64,000 nt of DNA, from the NCBI GenBank assembly GCA_030715135.1, contig JAUYVH010000002.1, positions 372,001-436,000 of the forward strand, read 5' to 3'. The DNA comes from Keguizhuia sedimenti (GTDB taxonomy: Bacteria; Pseudomonadota; Gammaproteobacteria; Burkholderiales; Burkholderiaceae_D). This document shows, piece by piece, positions 18,695-26,467 of this stretch (positions are counted from its first letter, which is position 1; every line of letters starts with the position of its first letter). The translations under genes were made by a program, and so were the position numbers. Below the pieces are notes generated by a model. That model ran no database searches. It saw nothing but the letters and a program-made list of their open reading frames with translations, and had not been told where the DNA came from.

Positions 18695-19072
18695 CGCTGC
18701 CAGCCTGCATCGCCTGAAAAAAACTGCTTGCAGTATTGCATCGCCTTGCTGCCGGCTCGTGATCAGCAGGCAAAGCAGTCCCGTTGGCAGGCCAGGCGTG
18801 CTGCATGAAGCGATGTCGCGGCAGCCGTGACGATGCTCTTTTTGGTAAAAAAATTCTTTACGTTCCATAGCTGCCCGGAAAATTCATTGCAGCCCGTTAA
18901 AGCTGGAATCGTTATTGTTTTTAGATCGTTTTGTATATAATGCCAAAAAGAATCACACAACCAAAGCTCGGCCAAGGTTTAGCGCTTTGGCGAAATGACC
19001 CGGTTGTGGAAACAAAAAATGCCATGTGCAGTCAATTATTAATCAGGCAGCGTGGCTCTTAAGGCGCAAGAC
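18695..19072. other. Intergenic region after wzc with a candidate promoter
   Basis: About 380 bases. The left half has GC-rich inverted runs (CTGCTTGC, GCAAAGCAG) that could end the wzc transcript, though no clear T-run follows. The right half is AT-rich and contains a perfect -10 hexamer, listed separately. No gene was found. Confidence 0.4.
18912..18941 (+). promoter_or_regulatory. Candidate sigma70 promoter upstream of the DUF1488-like gene
   Basis: TATAAT at 18936-18941 is a consensus -10. TTATTG (18912-18917, 18-base spacing) or TTGTTT (18915-18920, 15-base spacing) could serve as -35. It faces the small gene that starts about 130 bases downstream. Confidence 0.5.
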
Positions 19073-19315
19073 ATGTACGCGGATGATGCAACTGACGGAT
19101 TATGGTTTTCCATTGAAATAGAGGAAGAAGAATTCCTTGCCTTTATTTCTTCCGCTGCTCTCCATAAGCATTTCAATGCGCCAGAAAAGGCAGAGAAAGT
19201 CCTGTTGCGCACTTATCTGACCCACCAGGAAGTCATTCATGAAACCGCCCGGCGTAAATTTCTCAATGGCTCGGCGCGACCCGTTAAGCTGTGCGTCCAC
19301 GATTTTAAAACTTAG
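19073..19315 (+). CDS. Small DUF1488-like protein
   Basis: An 80-residue acidic protein. The pattern DGLWFSIEIEEEEFLAFISSAALHKHF, then a helical region rich in Ala/Glu/Arg, resembles the DUF1488 family, whose function is unknown. I chose the ATG at 19073 because AAGG lies eight bases before it; a GTG at 19052 would add seven residues. It stands alone between wzc and a convergent HTH regulator gene. The family assignment is by eye and moderate. Confidence 0.55.
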   Translation: MYADDATDGLWFSIEIEEEEFLAFISSAALHKHFNAPEKAEKVLLRTYLTHQEVIHETARRKFLNGSARPVKLCVHDFKT

Positions 19316-19531
19316 TTTGTCTTGGACAGATATAAATCAGGATGGCGGTTCGGTCGTCCGATACAGCACATTGGATTTTGTTTGATCGCTTCAGTGAACG
19401 TTGCGCGAAGAATTTCGCCGGTTGTGCACGCTGCTCCCCCTTTATTTTCTCGGCGCGTTCGGCCATCTGATGTGGCCATTCTATAGCGGGCATCGGAAGA
19501 TGCAGGACTGAGCAAGGAATCCTGTCTGATT

Positions 19532-19996
19532 TTATTTTGCGGTTTTTCTTCTTGTTCGCGTCAACTGCTGCGGATTCTTTGCCTTGACGATGGTGAGCAC
19601 CAGTTTCAGCAGAATATCCTGCTGTTCTTCATCCAGATGCAACAAGTTTTGCACGATCGCCAGTTCCGTGCGATTCAGTTCGCGCAAATGCCCCAGGCTC
19701 TTTTTCCCGTCCTGCCGAGTGCCCGCCGGTTCGCCAAAACGCAGCCATTCTGCCGAGACGCCCAACCAGTCGGACAGCAAACGCAGCTTTTCCTGGGTGG
19801 GAATTGCTTCGCCAATCAGCCACTTGCGGGCTGCGTGAATCGTGATGGGCCGGTTTTGATGACGCAGGTTAAATTCGCGCGCGAGTTGGGTAGGACTGTC
19901 GGGGGCATAATTTGCTTTACGCAGCGTTTCCCGCAATCGTTCGCTGAACTCAAGGCGTTCCTGGTCAGCGCCCTGTATTACTTTAGTAATCGGCAT
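19532..19996 (-). CDS. Helix-turn-helix transcriptional regulator
   Basis: A 154-residue DNA-binding protein. The N-terminal half has a Cro/CI-like HTH (FSERLRETLRKANYA, SPTQLAREFNLRH, then ITIHAARKWLIGEAIPTQEKLRLLSDWLGVSAEWLRFGE), the pattern seen in phage-type repressors with a helix that reads the operator. The C-terminal half (LNRTELAIVQNLLHLDEEQQDILLKLVLTIVKAK) is helical and may dimerise; a basic tail follows. No neighbouring gene identifies its target, and no phage genes are nearby. A chromosomal regulator of unknown regulon is the safest reading. Confidence 0.75.
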   Translation of the reverse strand: MPITKVIQGADQERLEFSERLRETLRKANYAPDSPTQLAREFNLRHQNRPITIHAARKWLIGEAIPTQEKLRLLSDWLGVSAEWLRFGEPAGTRQDGKKSLGHLRELNRTELAIVQNLLHLDEEQQDILLKLVLTIVKAKNPQQLTRTRRKTAK

Positions 19997-20435
19997 ATAT
20001 ATTTCATATCAAAAACCGCGTCGAATACTTAACCTGCAAAAAGCCGGAATATTCTAGCAAAGAGAAACTGGAAACTTCTTTTTTACTTATCCATGATGTA
20101 AGGAAAACGAAACTTAGAGCAGTCTTAAGCGTTTTTAGATGGATCTTTACGTGACATTACTTAAATTTTCAGGCGACAGTTTACCAAAAGTATTGATTTT
20201 CCCTGTTGAAAGTATATTAAAAATTCTTTTTTACGGCTCTCTTAAAGACGTATTTTTCTATATTCAGGGCAATGTCCGCGTCTTGCGCTTATCTTCTGTT
20301 GCGAAGTTTTTCAAGCAGGCTGCTTGTGCGATCCATACCAGTAAGGATCGCTTCTCTCTTTAAGGATCGCGTTTGCAAGGGAGAACCCCTTCGGCCGCAG
20401 TCATGCGGCGCACGGAACACTGAGACCATCACGTT
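19997..20435. other. AT-rich intergenic region, unassigned
   Basis: About 440 bases, unusually AT-rich. It contains an open frame of 74 codons (20139-20363) with hydrophobic content but no good ribosome binding site, so I do not call it a gene. A hairpin GCGATCC...GGATCGC (20328-20334 with 20345-20351) followed by TTCTCTCTTT could end a plus-strand transcript. A small RNA is possible but unsupported. Confidence 0.35.
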
Positions 20436-21728
20436 TTACCGGTAATGCTTCAATCTTTCATTGCCGGTGAGCAGTGCCGCAACTAACGACAGCAGCGCCG
20501 CCGCAGTCAGGTAGTAACCGACGTAATGCAAGCCAAAGTTGGTTGCCAGCCACGTCGCGATATACGGCGCCATGGAAGCGCCGATGATGCCAGCCAGGTT
20601 GAAAGTGATCGATGCGCCGGTATAGCGCACCTCAGCCGGAAACAACTCGGATAACAGGGTACCCAGCGGCCCATAAGTCATTCCCATCAAGCCCAGCCCC
20701 AAGGACAGGAACACTAGAACCTGCATCTGGCTTCCCGCCACCAGCAAATGCGACAAGGACAGGCCGAATACAGCAATCGCCGCCGAGACAGCAATCATGG
20801 TCGCCCGGCGTCCATGGCGGTCTGCCCATATTGCGGAAATCGGAATCGTCAGCGCAAAAAACAGTACAGCGAACAACTGCAGCACCAGAAAATCGCGCCG
20901 GGTATAAGCAAGCGCCGTGGTGCCCCAGCTCAGCGCAAACACTGTCATCAGGTAGAACAGCACGAAGGTGGCCACTGCAATCAGGGTTCCGAGCAAGAGC
21001 GATAGCCCATGGTCGCGAAACACGTTCAATACTGGCACCTTGACCACTTCGTTCTTGTCGATGACTTTCTGGAAGGCCGGCGTCTCATGGATTTTCAGGC
21101 GGATATACAGGCCGATGATCACCAGCAATGCGCTGGACAGAAACGGGATGCGCCAGCCGAAGCTGAAGAACTGCTCTTCGGTCAGGAAAGCTCCGAGTAC
21201 AAGGAAAATACCGCCCGAAAGGAAAAAGCCGATCGGCGCGCCAAGCTGCGGAAACATGCCGTACCAGGCGCGCTTGTTGGGAGGCGCGTTTTCCGTTGCA
21301 AGCAATACCGCACCGCCCCACTCCCCGCCCAGTCCCAGACCCTGGCCGAAACGGCATAAGGCCAGCAGCAAGGGAGCCATCGTTCCGATGGAGGCGTAGG
21401 TCGGCAGCAGCCCGATGACGACGGTTGAAATCCCCATCGTCAGCAAGGCCGCCACCAGGGTCGCCTTGCGCCCGACGCGGTCGCCGTAATGGCCGAACAG
21501 CGCCGAACCAAGAGGTCGGGCAAAGAACGCAATGGCAAACGTCGCCAGCGATTGCAGGGTGGCCGCAGTCGGATCGGACGAAGGAAAAAATAATTTGGGA
21601 AAGACCAGCACTGCCGCCGTGGCATAGATATAGAAATCGAAAAACTCGATGGTCGTGCCGATCAGGCTGGCAAACAAGACTTTCGCAGGCGAGTTTTTCT
21701 TGTCATCGCTGGCAGGCGGATTATGCAT
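20436..21728 (-). CDS. MFS transporter, metabolite:H+ symporter type
   Basis: A 430-residue inner-membrane transporter with 12 hydrophobic helices. The N-terminal LIGTTIEFFDFYIYATAAVLVF and FARPLGSALFGHYGDRVGRKATL are typical of the MHS subfamily (ShiA, KgtP, ProP relatives), with the RxGRR/K loop, and FGQGLGLGGEWGGAVLLATENAP is its second signature. The substrate is likely an organic acid or osmolyte and cannot be set from sequence. I chose the ATG at 21728 behind GGGAG; the longer open frame runs into the palindromic element upstream and lacks family similarity. Confidence 0.9.
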   Translation of the reverse strand: MHNPPASDDKKNSPAKVLFASLIGTTIEFFDFYIYATAAVLVFPKLFFPSSDPTAATLQSLATFAIAFFARPLGSALFGHYGDRVGRKATLVAALLTMGISTVVIGLLPTYASIGTMAPLLLALCRFGQGLGLGGEWGGAVLLATENAPPNKRAWYGMFPQLGAPIGFFLSGGIFLVLGAFLTEEQFFSFGWRIPFLSSALLVIIGLYIRLKIHETPAFQKVIDKNEVVKVPVLNVFRDHGLSLLLGTLIAVATFVLFYLMTVFALSWGTTALAYTRRDFLVLQLFAVLFFALTIPISAIWADRHGRRATMIAVSAAIAVFGLSLSHLLVAGSQMQVLVFLSLGLGLMGMTYGPLGTLLSELFPAEVRYTGASITFNLAGIIGASMAPYIATWLATNFGLHYVGYYLTAAALLSLVAALLTGNERLKHYR

Positions 21729-21793
21729 CAAGGCTCCCGGGAGATTTTTATTATGAAATGAATGACGGCATTCTAGCCTTAAAGCGGCAATCA

Positions 21794-22037
21794 AGAGCTT
21801 CAAACAAAATGAAGCGTAGCGGTTCTGAGTAGGATGAAGCAGGAAATTCGGACAGCATGCTGTCCGCCTGCGTAACGATGTCCGCTTGCAAGCGGACATG
21901 CGCACTGCAAGTGTGTCGCCGCAGGCGACCTCGGCGGCCCCACACAATCCTTGCAGGGCGCAGTCTGTTCCGCGGGCGGTTGGCATGCCAACCGAATTCC
22001 CCGCTACACCCCTCAGAATCATTTTGTTTGAAGCTCT
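21794..22037. repeat. MITE-like element with perfect 19-bp terminal inverted repeats
   Basis: A 244-base non-coding unit bounded by AGAGCTTCAAACAAAATGA (21794-21812) and its exact reverse complement (22019-22037). Inside are an 18-bp palindrome (21849-21866), a 22-bp palindrome (21878-21899), a 6-bp stem with 3-base loop (21915-21929) and another 18-bp palindrome (21977-21994). The inverted similarity continues past the ends: both halves carry TTCTGAG and a (A/G)AATTCGG block leading into a palindrome around CATG. No transposase gene is inside, and no clear target duplication is visible. The right end supplies part of the stop codon of the SDR gene. Confidence 0.75.
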
Positions 22038-22932
22038 AAGGCATGCAACGCAAGGCGGTGTGGATATCCGGATACTGCAGCCGCACGCCCAGCTCGGTTT
22101 TGATGCGCCCGTTCTCCAGCCGCCTCGATTCGGACATGAAGGATAGCATCATGGGGGAAACCGCCTGCCTCAATGCGGAGCGCGGCAGCCGCGGCGGCCG
22201 GGGCAATTCAAACGCATCGGCAACGGCATCGAAATAGTCGCCCATTTTCATATCCGAATCATCGACCGCATGATAAATGCGGCCGTGGCGTGCCCGGAAG
22301 ATGGACGCAGCAATGATGCGCGCCAGATCGTCGGCATGGATATGGTTGGTGTAGACATCATCGTCCGGCAACAACGCAGGCGTGGCTTTTTGCAGGCGTT
22401 CGATCGGCAGGCGGTTTGCGGCATAGATACCCGGCACCCGGAGAATGGCCAGACGTGCATGCGATCGCCTGGCCCAGGCGCGTAAGACGTTTTCTGCATC
22501 GACGCGGCGAATAGCGCGTTCGTTTTGCGGATGGGTGCGGCGCGTCTCATCGAAGCGCTGTCCCCCGCAATCACCGTACACGCCGGTGGTGCTGACATAA
22601 ACGAGCGTCGCGCCCTCGGGTAAAATGGCGGTCAGACGGCGCGTGCGCCGGTCGGTCAAGCCAAACGACTGCGGCGGCGCGAGGTGCACGATTGTTTTTG
22701 CGAGATGAGCGAGCCGTGCCAGAGTGTGCGGCTGCTCGAGATCGGCAACGACCGGAATTGCGCCGGCGGCACGCAGCTGGGTGCGGCGCGCTTCCTGGCT
22801 GGTCACGGCATAGATCCGGAAACGGCCCTTCAGGAGCGGCAGCAGCCGCATACCGACATCGCCGCAGCCGATGATCAGCAGGCGAGGTTTGTCCAGGCGC
22901 CGTTCGCTGTGTTTGCTTATTGAATTTTCCAT
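22036..22932 (-). CDS. SDR family NAD-dependent epimerase/dehydratase-like protein (YeeZ-like)
   Basis: A 298-residue Rossmann-fold protein. The N-terminal LLIIGCGDVGMRLLPLL is the nucleotide-binding loop (GxGxxG), followed by YVSTTGVYGDCGG and a helical C-terminal part (NHIHADDLARIIAASIF). This matches atypical short-chain dehydrogenases of the YeeZ type with unknown substrate. I chose the ATG at 22932; the longer open frame upstream is only the antisense of the reductase gene. Its start codon is 12 bases from that of the divergent reductase gene. Its TAG stop lies at the boundary of the palindromic element. Confidence 0.8.
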   Translation of the reverse strand: MENSISKHSERRLDKPRLLIIGCGDVGMRLLPLLKGRFRIYAVTSQEARRTQLRAAGAIPVVADLEQPHTLARLAHLAKTIVHLAPPQSFGLTDRRTRRLTAILPEGATLVYVSTTGVYGDCGGQRFDETRRTHPQNERAIRRVDAENVLRAWARRSHARLAILRVPGIYAANRLPIERLQKATPALLPDDDVYTNHIHADDLARIIAASIFRARHGRIYHAVDDSDMKMGDYFDAVADAFELPRPPRLPRSALRQAVSPMMLSFMSESRRLENGRIKTELGVRLQYPDIHTALRCMP

Positions 22933-22944
22933 TTCCGAAATTGT

Positions 22945-23973
22945 ATGACTTTCCAGATCACTGTCCAACCAAGCGGCCGCCAATTCACCTGCGAAGAAGA
23001 TGAAACCGTTCTGGCCGCGGCCATCCGCGCCGGTGTCGGATTGCCTTACGGATGCAAGAACGGCGCGTGCGGCACCTGCAGAGGCAGGGTCCTGTCCGGC
23101 ACCCTCACCCATGGCGCGCACCAGGAAAAAGCCTTGCCGGTAACAGATGAAGAAAAAGGCTTTGCGCTTTTCTGCTGCGCCAAGCCGCATTCCGAGCTGG
23201 TGATCGAAGCGCGCGAAGTCCTGGCGGCGGGCGAATATCCGATCAAGAAAATGCCGACCCGCATTGCGAACATGGACAAGGTATCCGACGACGTGATGAT
23301 TCTGTCGCTGCAGTTGCCTGCCAATGAACGTTTGCAGTATCAGGCCGGACAGTATATTGAATTCCTGCTGAAGGACGGCAAGCGCCGCAGCTACAGCATG
23401 GCCAATGCACCGCATACCGACGAGCACATTACCCTGCATATCCGCCACATGCCGGGCGGCGTGTTTACCGACCATGTATTCAATACCATGAAGGTGCGCG
23501 ACATCCTGCGCTTCGAAGGTCCGCTCGGCACCTTCTTCCTGCGCGAGGATTCGGACAAACCCATTGTGCTGCTGGCGTCCGGAACAGGCTTCGCACCGAT
23601 CAAGGCCATCGTCGAGCATGCCGCGCACCAGAACATCGGGCGGCCGATGACGCTGTACTGGGGCGGGCGGCGGCCGCAGGATCTGTATATGCATGGGTTG
23701 TGCGAAGAATGGGCGCGCACGCTCCCGCATTTCCGCTATGTGCCGGTGGTTTCCAACGCCCTGCCTGAAGATAACTGGACCGGTCGGACCGGCTTTGTGC
23801 ACCAGGCCGTGATGCAGGACCTGCCCGACCTGTCCGGTTACCAGGTCTATGCCTGCGGTGCGCCGGTAATGGTCGATGCCGCCAGAAGCGATTTCACCCG
23901 GCAATGCCGATTGCCGGAAGAAGAGTTTTATGCGGATGCATTTACCTCGGAAGCGGACCTGGCGGGTGAATAG
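22945..23973 (+). CDS. 2Fe-2S flavin oxidoreductase (CDP-6-deoxy-glucoseen reductase-like)
   Basis: An electron-transfer reductase of 342 residues. A plant-type ferredoxin domain comes first, with CKNGACGTCRG (Cys-x4-Cys-x2-Cys, about residues 37-45) and the fourth Cys in LFCCAKP. An FAD-binding domain with RRSYSMANAP follows, then an NAD-binding domain with LLASGTGFAPIKAI. The order 2Fe-2S, FAD, NAD is that of AscD/RfbI and phenol/methane monooxygenase reductases. No dideoxysugar genes are adjacent, so the usual product name reflects family, not a proven role. There is no room for a promoter before the start codon; it lies inside the divergent gene. Confidence 0.85.
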   Translation: MTFQITVQPSGRQFTCEEDETVLAAAIRAGVGLPYGCKNGACGTCRGRVLSGTLTHGAHQEKALPVTDEEKGFALFCCAKPHSELVIEAREVLAAGEYPIKKMPTRIANMDKVSDDVMILSLQLPANERLQYQAGQYIEFLLKDGKRRSYSMANAPHTDEHITLHIRHMPGGVFTDHVFNTMKVRDILRFEGPLGTFFLREDSDKPIVLLASGTGFAPIKAIVEHAAHQNIGRPMTLYWGGRRPQDLYMHGLCEEWARTLPHFRYVPVVSNALPEDNWTGRTGFVHQAVMQDLPDLSGYQVYACGAPVMVDAARSDFTRQCRLPEEEFYADAFTSEADLAGE

Positions 23974-24003
23974 CCGGTTCCGGTCGCTGCTGCGGATAAA
24001 CTT

Positions 24004-24032
24004 TTGACGCAATGCGCAAAACGGCCTACACT
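24004..24032 (+). promoter_or_regulatory. Sigma70 promoter upstream of the aminotransferase leader
   Basis: TTGACG (24004-24009) and TACACT (24027-24032) with exactly 17 bases between them. Transcription would begin about 24039-24040, on or next to the ATG of the small leader frame. Confidence 0.65.
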
Positions 24033-24039
24033 TCTGTGC

Positions 24040-24108
24040 ATGAAATCTTCAGCCAACCATTTGCGACGCCGCGCCCTGCCTTTCTCTGCCAGGATGCCGT
24101 GCATGTAA
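24040..24108 (+). CDS. Putative leaderless 22-residue leader peptide, Arg-rich
   Basis: An ATG at the predicted transcription start opens a 22-codon frame, MKSSANHLRRRALPFSARMP then Cys-Met, ended by TAA. It has three Arg codons in a row (CGA CGC CGC) and a fourth, rare AGG. Seventeen bases after its stop begins a strong intrinsic terminator, and then the gene for an acetylornithine aminotransferase-like enzyme. This is the layout of a ribosome-mediated attenuator sensing arginine. There is no Shine-Dalgarno sequence, so translation would be leaderless. No antiterminator pairing is obvious, so the call is tentative. Confidence 0.4.
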   Translation: MKSSANHLRRRALPFSARMPCM

Positions 24109-24124
24109 GCGTTTGCCCAACATC

Positions 24125-24156
24125 AAGCCACAGGCCCATCCTGTGGCTTTTTTTTT
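24125..24156 (+). terminator. Intrinsic terminator / attenuator before argD-like gene
   Basis: A perfect 10-bp stem AAGCCACAGG / CCTGTGGCTT with a five-base loop, followed by nine T residues. It lies between the predicted promoter at 24004 and the aminotransferase start at 24210, so it would cut the transcript before the gene unless relieved. Confidence 0.85.
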
Positions 24157-24209
24157 GAATCCGCACTCTCTATCGCGCTCATTCAATTTATATCTTCAGG
24201 AGCCCCTAA

Positions 24210-25412
24210 ATGGAATTCAGCCAGTATCCCGTCAACACTCTTTTGTCGATTACCAACCGGCCTCCGCTCGTCTTCACCGAGGGCCAGGGCATGTGGCTGA
24301 CCGATCATACTGGCAAGCGCTATCTCGATTACCTGCAGGGATGGGCCGTCAATTGCCTGGGTCATTCGCCGCAATGCATCCAGGATGCCCTGGTCAGCCA
24401 GTCGAAAAAGCTGATCAATCCGTCGCCTGCCTTCTACAACGAGCCGATGATCGAGCTGGCGTCGCTGCTGACCGGGCAGTCCTGCTTCGACCGCGTATTT
24501 TTTGCCAACAGCGGCGCGGAAGCCAATGAAGGCGCGATCAAGCTGGCGCGCAAATGGGGCAGGCTCAATCCAAACAGCGACGGGGAAAACCGCTTTGAGA
24601 TCATCACTTTCCACCACAGCTTCCATGGACGTACGCTGACGACCATGTCAGCCAGCGGCAAGGCAGGATGGGACAAGCTGTTCGCGCCGCAGGTGCAGGG
24701 CTTCCCGAAGGCGGAGCTGAACGATATCGCCAGCGTCGAAAGCCTGATTACCGACAAGACGGTGGCAGTGATGCTCGAACCCGTGCAGGGCGAGGGCGGC
24801 GTCATTCCGGCCAGCCGCGAATTCATGCAGGCCCTGCGCGCATTGACGCGCAAGCATGGGCTTCTTTTGATCGTCGACGAGGTCCAGTCCGGCATGGGGC
24901 GCACAGGCTCCTTGTTCGCCTATCAGTTGTCGGGCATCGAACCCGACATCATGACGCTGGGCAAAGGCATAGGCGGCGGCGTGCCGCTGGCAGCCATGCT
25001 GTGCCGCGAAGCGATCGCCTGCTTCGAACCGGGCGACCAGGGCGGCACGTACAACGGCAATCCTTTGATGACTTCAGTCGGCGCGGCCGTGATGAAAGAA
25101 TTGATCAAGCCCGGTTTCCTGCAATCGGTCAAGGACCGTGGCGAATACCTGGGCGCCAGGCTGAGCCAGCTTTCAGAAAAGCACGGCTTGCAAGGCGAGC
25201 GCGGAGAAGGCTTGCTGCGTGCATTGCGCCTGGGCGATGGGATCGGTTCGCAGATCGTGGAAGCCGCCCGCGACATGAACCCAGTCGGCTTGCTGCTGAA
25301 CTCGCCTCGTCCGGAACTGCTGCGCTTTATGCCAGCCTTGAACGTCTCGAACGAGGAAATCGATCAGATGATTGAAATGCTGTCGGATGTGCTGACGAAG
25401 TTGGGAAAATAA
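24210..25412 (+). CDS. argD: Acetylornithine aminotransferase-like class III transaminase
   Basis: A cytoplasmic PLP enzyme of 400 residues. It shows the class III layout: [35 protein letters not shown] (phosphate-binding Ser/Gly-Ala), [29 protein letters not shown] with the PLP-contacting Asp, and [10 protein letters not shown] with the Schiff-base Lys. Closest in pattern to ArgD/AstC, which act in arginine synthesis or breakdown; substrate specificity in this family is loose. AGGAG precedes the ATG. A terminator and possible Arg-rich leader peptide lie upstream. Confidence 0.85.
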   Translation: MEFSQYPVNTLLSITNRPPLVFTEGQGMWLTDHTGKRYLDYLQGWAVNCLGHSPQCIQDALVSQSKKLINPSPAFYNEPMIELASLLTGQSCFDRVFFANSGAEANEGAIKLARKWGRLNPNSDGENRFEIITFHHSFHGRTLTTMSASGKAGWDKLFAPQVQGFPKAELNDIASVESLITDKTVAVMLEPVQGEGGVIPASREFMQALRALTRKHGLLLIVDEVQSGMGRTGSLFAYQLSGIEPDIMTLGKGIGGGVPLAAMLCREAIACFEPGDQGGTYNGNPLMTSVGAAVMKELIKPGFLQSVKDRGEYLGARLSQLSEKHGLQGERGEGLLRALRLGDGIGSQIVEAARDMNPVGLLLNSPRPELLRFMPALNVSNEEIDQMIEMLSDVLTKLGK

Positions 25413-25428
25413 GCGCACTGGCGTCAAA

Positions 25429-25460
25429 CCCCATGTCACCAGGGAAGTTGTGGCATGGGG
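25429..25460. repeat. Hairpin between convergent genes
   Basis: CCCCATGTCAC and GTGGCATGGGG form an 11-bp stem with one G:T pair and a ten-base loop, 16 bases after the argD-like stop. No T-run follows on either side, so termination is uncertain. Confidence 0.4.
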
Positions 25461-25558
25461 GCATCCCTCTTCAATGTGAATAAGCAGGACACCCTTGCCC
25501 GCCTTCTTCCGCGACAATCAGAAGCACAACCATTGAAGCCTTGACACCGGCGCGCTGA

Positions 25559-26044
25559 TTACGATGCAGGCTTCTCGCGCTGCTGTGCCTTGGCTGCATT
25601 GACCTGTTCAAGCAATTGCGCAGCACTGTACTGCGTATAGTCCTTGTTGATTTCCAGATCGATTGCCGAGCCGAGTTTGGGTTCGAGAATCTTGCGCAAT
25701 ACGCCCAGGAATTCAGGCGATGCAACCAAATGTAGTTGCTGAAAGGCACCTTCGTTCTGCGAGCGTTCCAGGAAGGTGGCAATGTCCCGGGCAAATAATT
25801 CACTTTGATGCTGGTCGGGCGTCTGCGCTGGCTGGTATAGCTTGTTCGGCGTGGCGCCGCCGACATTGTGAATACTTTTCGTGGCGGCGGTCGGGCCCAA
25901 TTTATCGGTTTCGCTTTCCTGGGTGGTCAAGCGCGCCCCGTCGTTCACCATATCGTTGATTTCCACCAACGTATCCGATGCATCCACCTGAGAGAAAAAT
26001 TTTGCCTTGCCGGCGTTCGCTGAAACGATCCAAGTTGCGCCCAT
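25559..26044 (-). CDS. Host attachment family protein
   Basis: A 161-residue protein of the family annotated as required for attachment to host cells, related to the baeRF/eRF1-like fold. Visible family features are TWIVSANAGKAKFF at the N-terminus, then LTTQESE, and HQSELFARDIATFLERS with LHLVASPEFLGVLRKIL in the middle. Its last residues are Lys-Pro-Ala-Ser. I chose the ATG at 26044, where similarity begins. The real biochemical role in free-living proteobacteria is not established. It is monocistronic, convergent with argD. Confidence 0.8.
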   Translation of the reverse strand: MGATWIVSANAGKAKFFSQVDASDTLVEINDMVNDGARLTTQESETDKLGPTAATKSIHNVGGATPNKLYQPAQTPDQHQSELFARDIATFLERSQNEGAFQQLHLVASPEFLGVLRKILEPKLGSAIDLEINKDYTQYSAAQLLEQVNAAKAQQREKPAS

Positions 26045-26467
26045 ATCGTCCTCATTATTAATACATTGGAATGCAAGTTCGATACGCGAACAGTTGGATT
26101 GTTCCAAGTCTTTTTCGAGGCTGCCCTACTTCTTCCTATCGAGGCTCCGAACTGAGACTTTCCAGCATGCCGCAAGCGCAGGCCGGTTGATATTGTGCTT
26201 TGCCTTAAGGAAAATTATTTTGTTTTTCAACAGGCAGATTTGTCCGGATGACTTCCACGGGAATATACGGTTTGATCTGATCGCTGACAGAGAGCATGCG
26301 GGTCAAGGCTTAGATTTGCCGCGCAGCAGCGATGCATTCCGGCGCACTGCCGAAGGAAGGCTCTGTGTTTTGGGAAATCACGCCCTTGGAACGGTCGCAT
26401 GGCAGGAAAGGCGCCGAAACGGCTGCCTTGCAGGCCACACGCATGCGTGCCCTGCAAGGGTATTGCC
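26045..26467. other. Intergenic region between lpdA 3' end and host-attachment gene
   Basis: About 420 bases that should hold the host-attachment gene's promoter. No gene seen. A hairpin close to the lpdA stop is listed separately. Confidence 0.4.
26432..26463. repeat. Nested palindrome just downstream of lpdA
   Basis: CTTGCAGG pairs with CCTGCAAG, enclosing the perfect 12-bp palindrome CACGCATGCGTG. It lies four bases after the lpdA stop on the minus strand. There is no T-run, so it may stabilise the 3' end or help Rho-dependent termination rather than act as an intrinsic terminator. Confidence 0.45.

Noticed and set aside
22933-24012. N-terminal extension of the SDR gene (open frame continues to 24012)
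   Set aside because: This part is the exact antisense of the flavin reductase gene and shows no family similarity; the ATG at 22932 starts the Rossmann fold.
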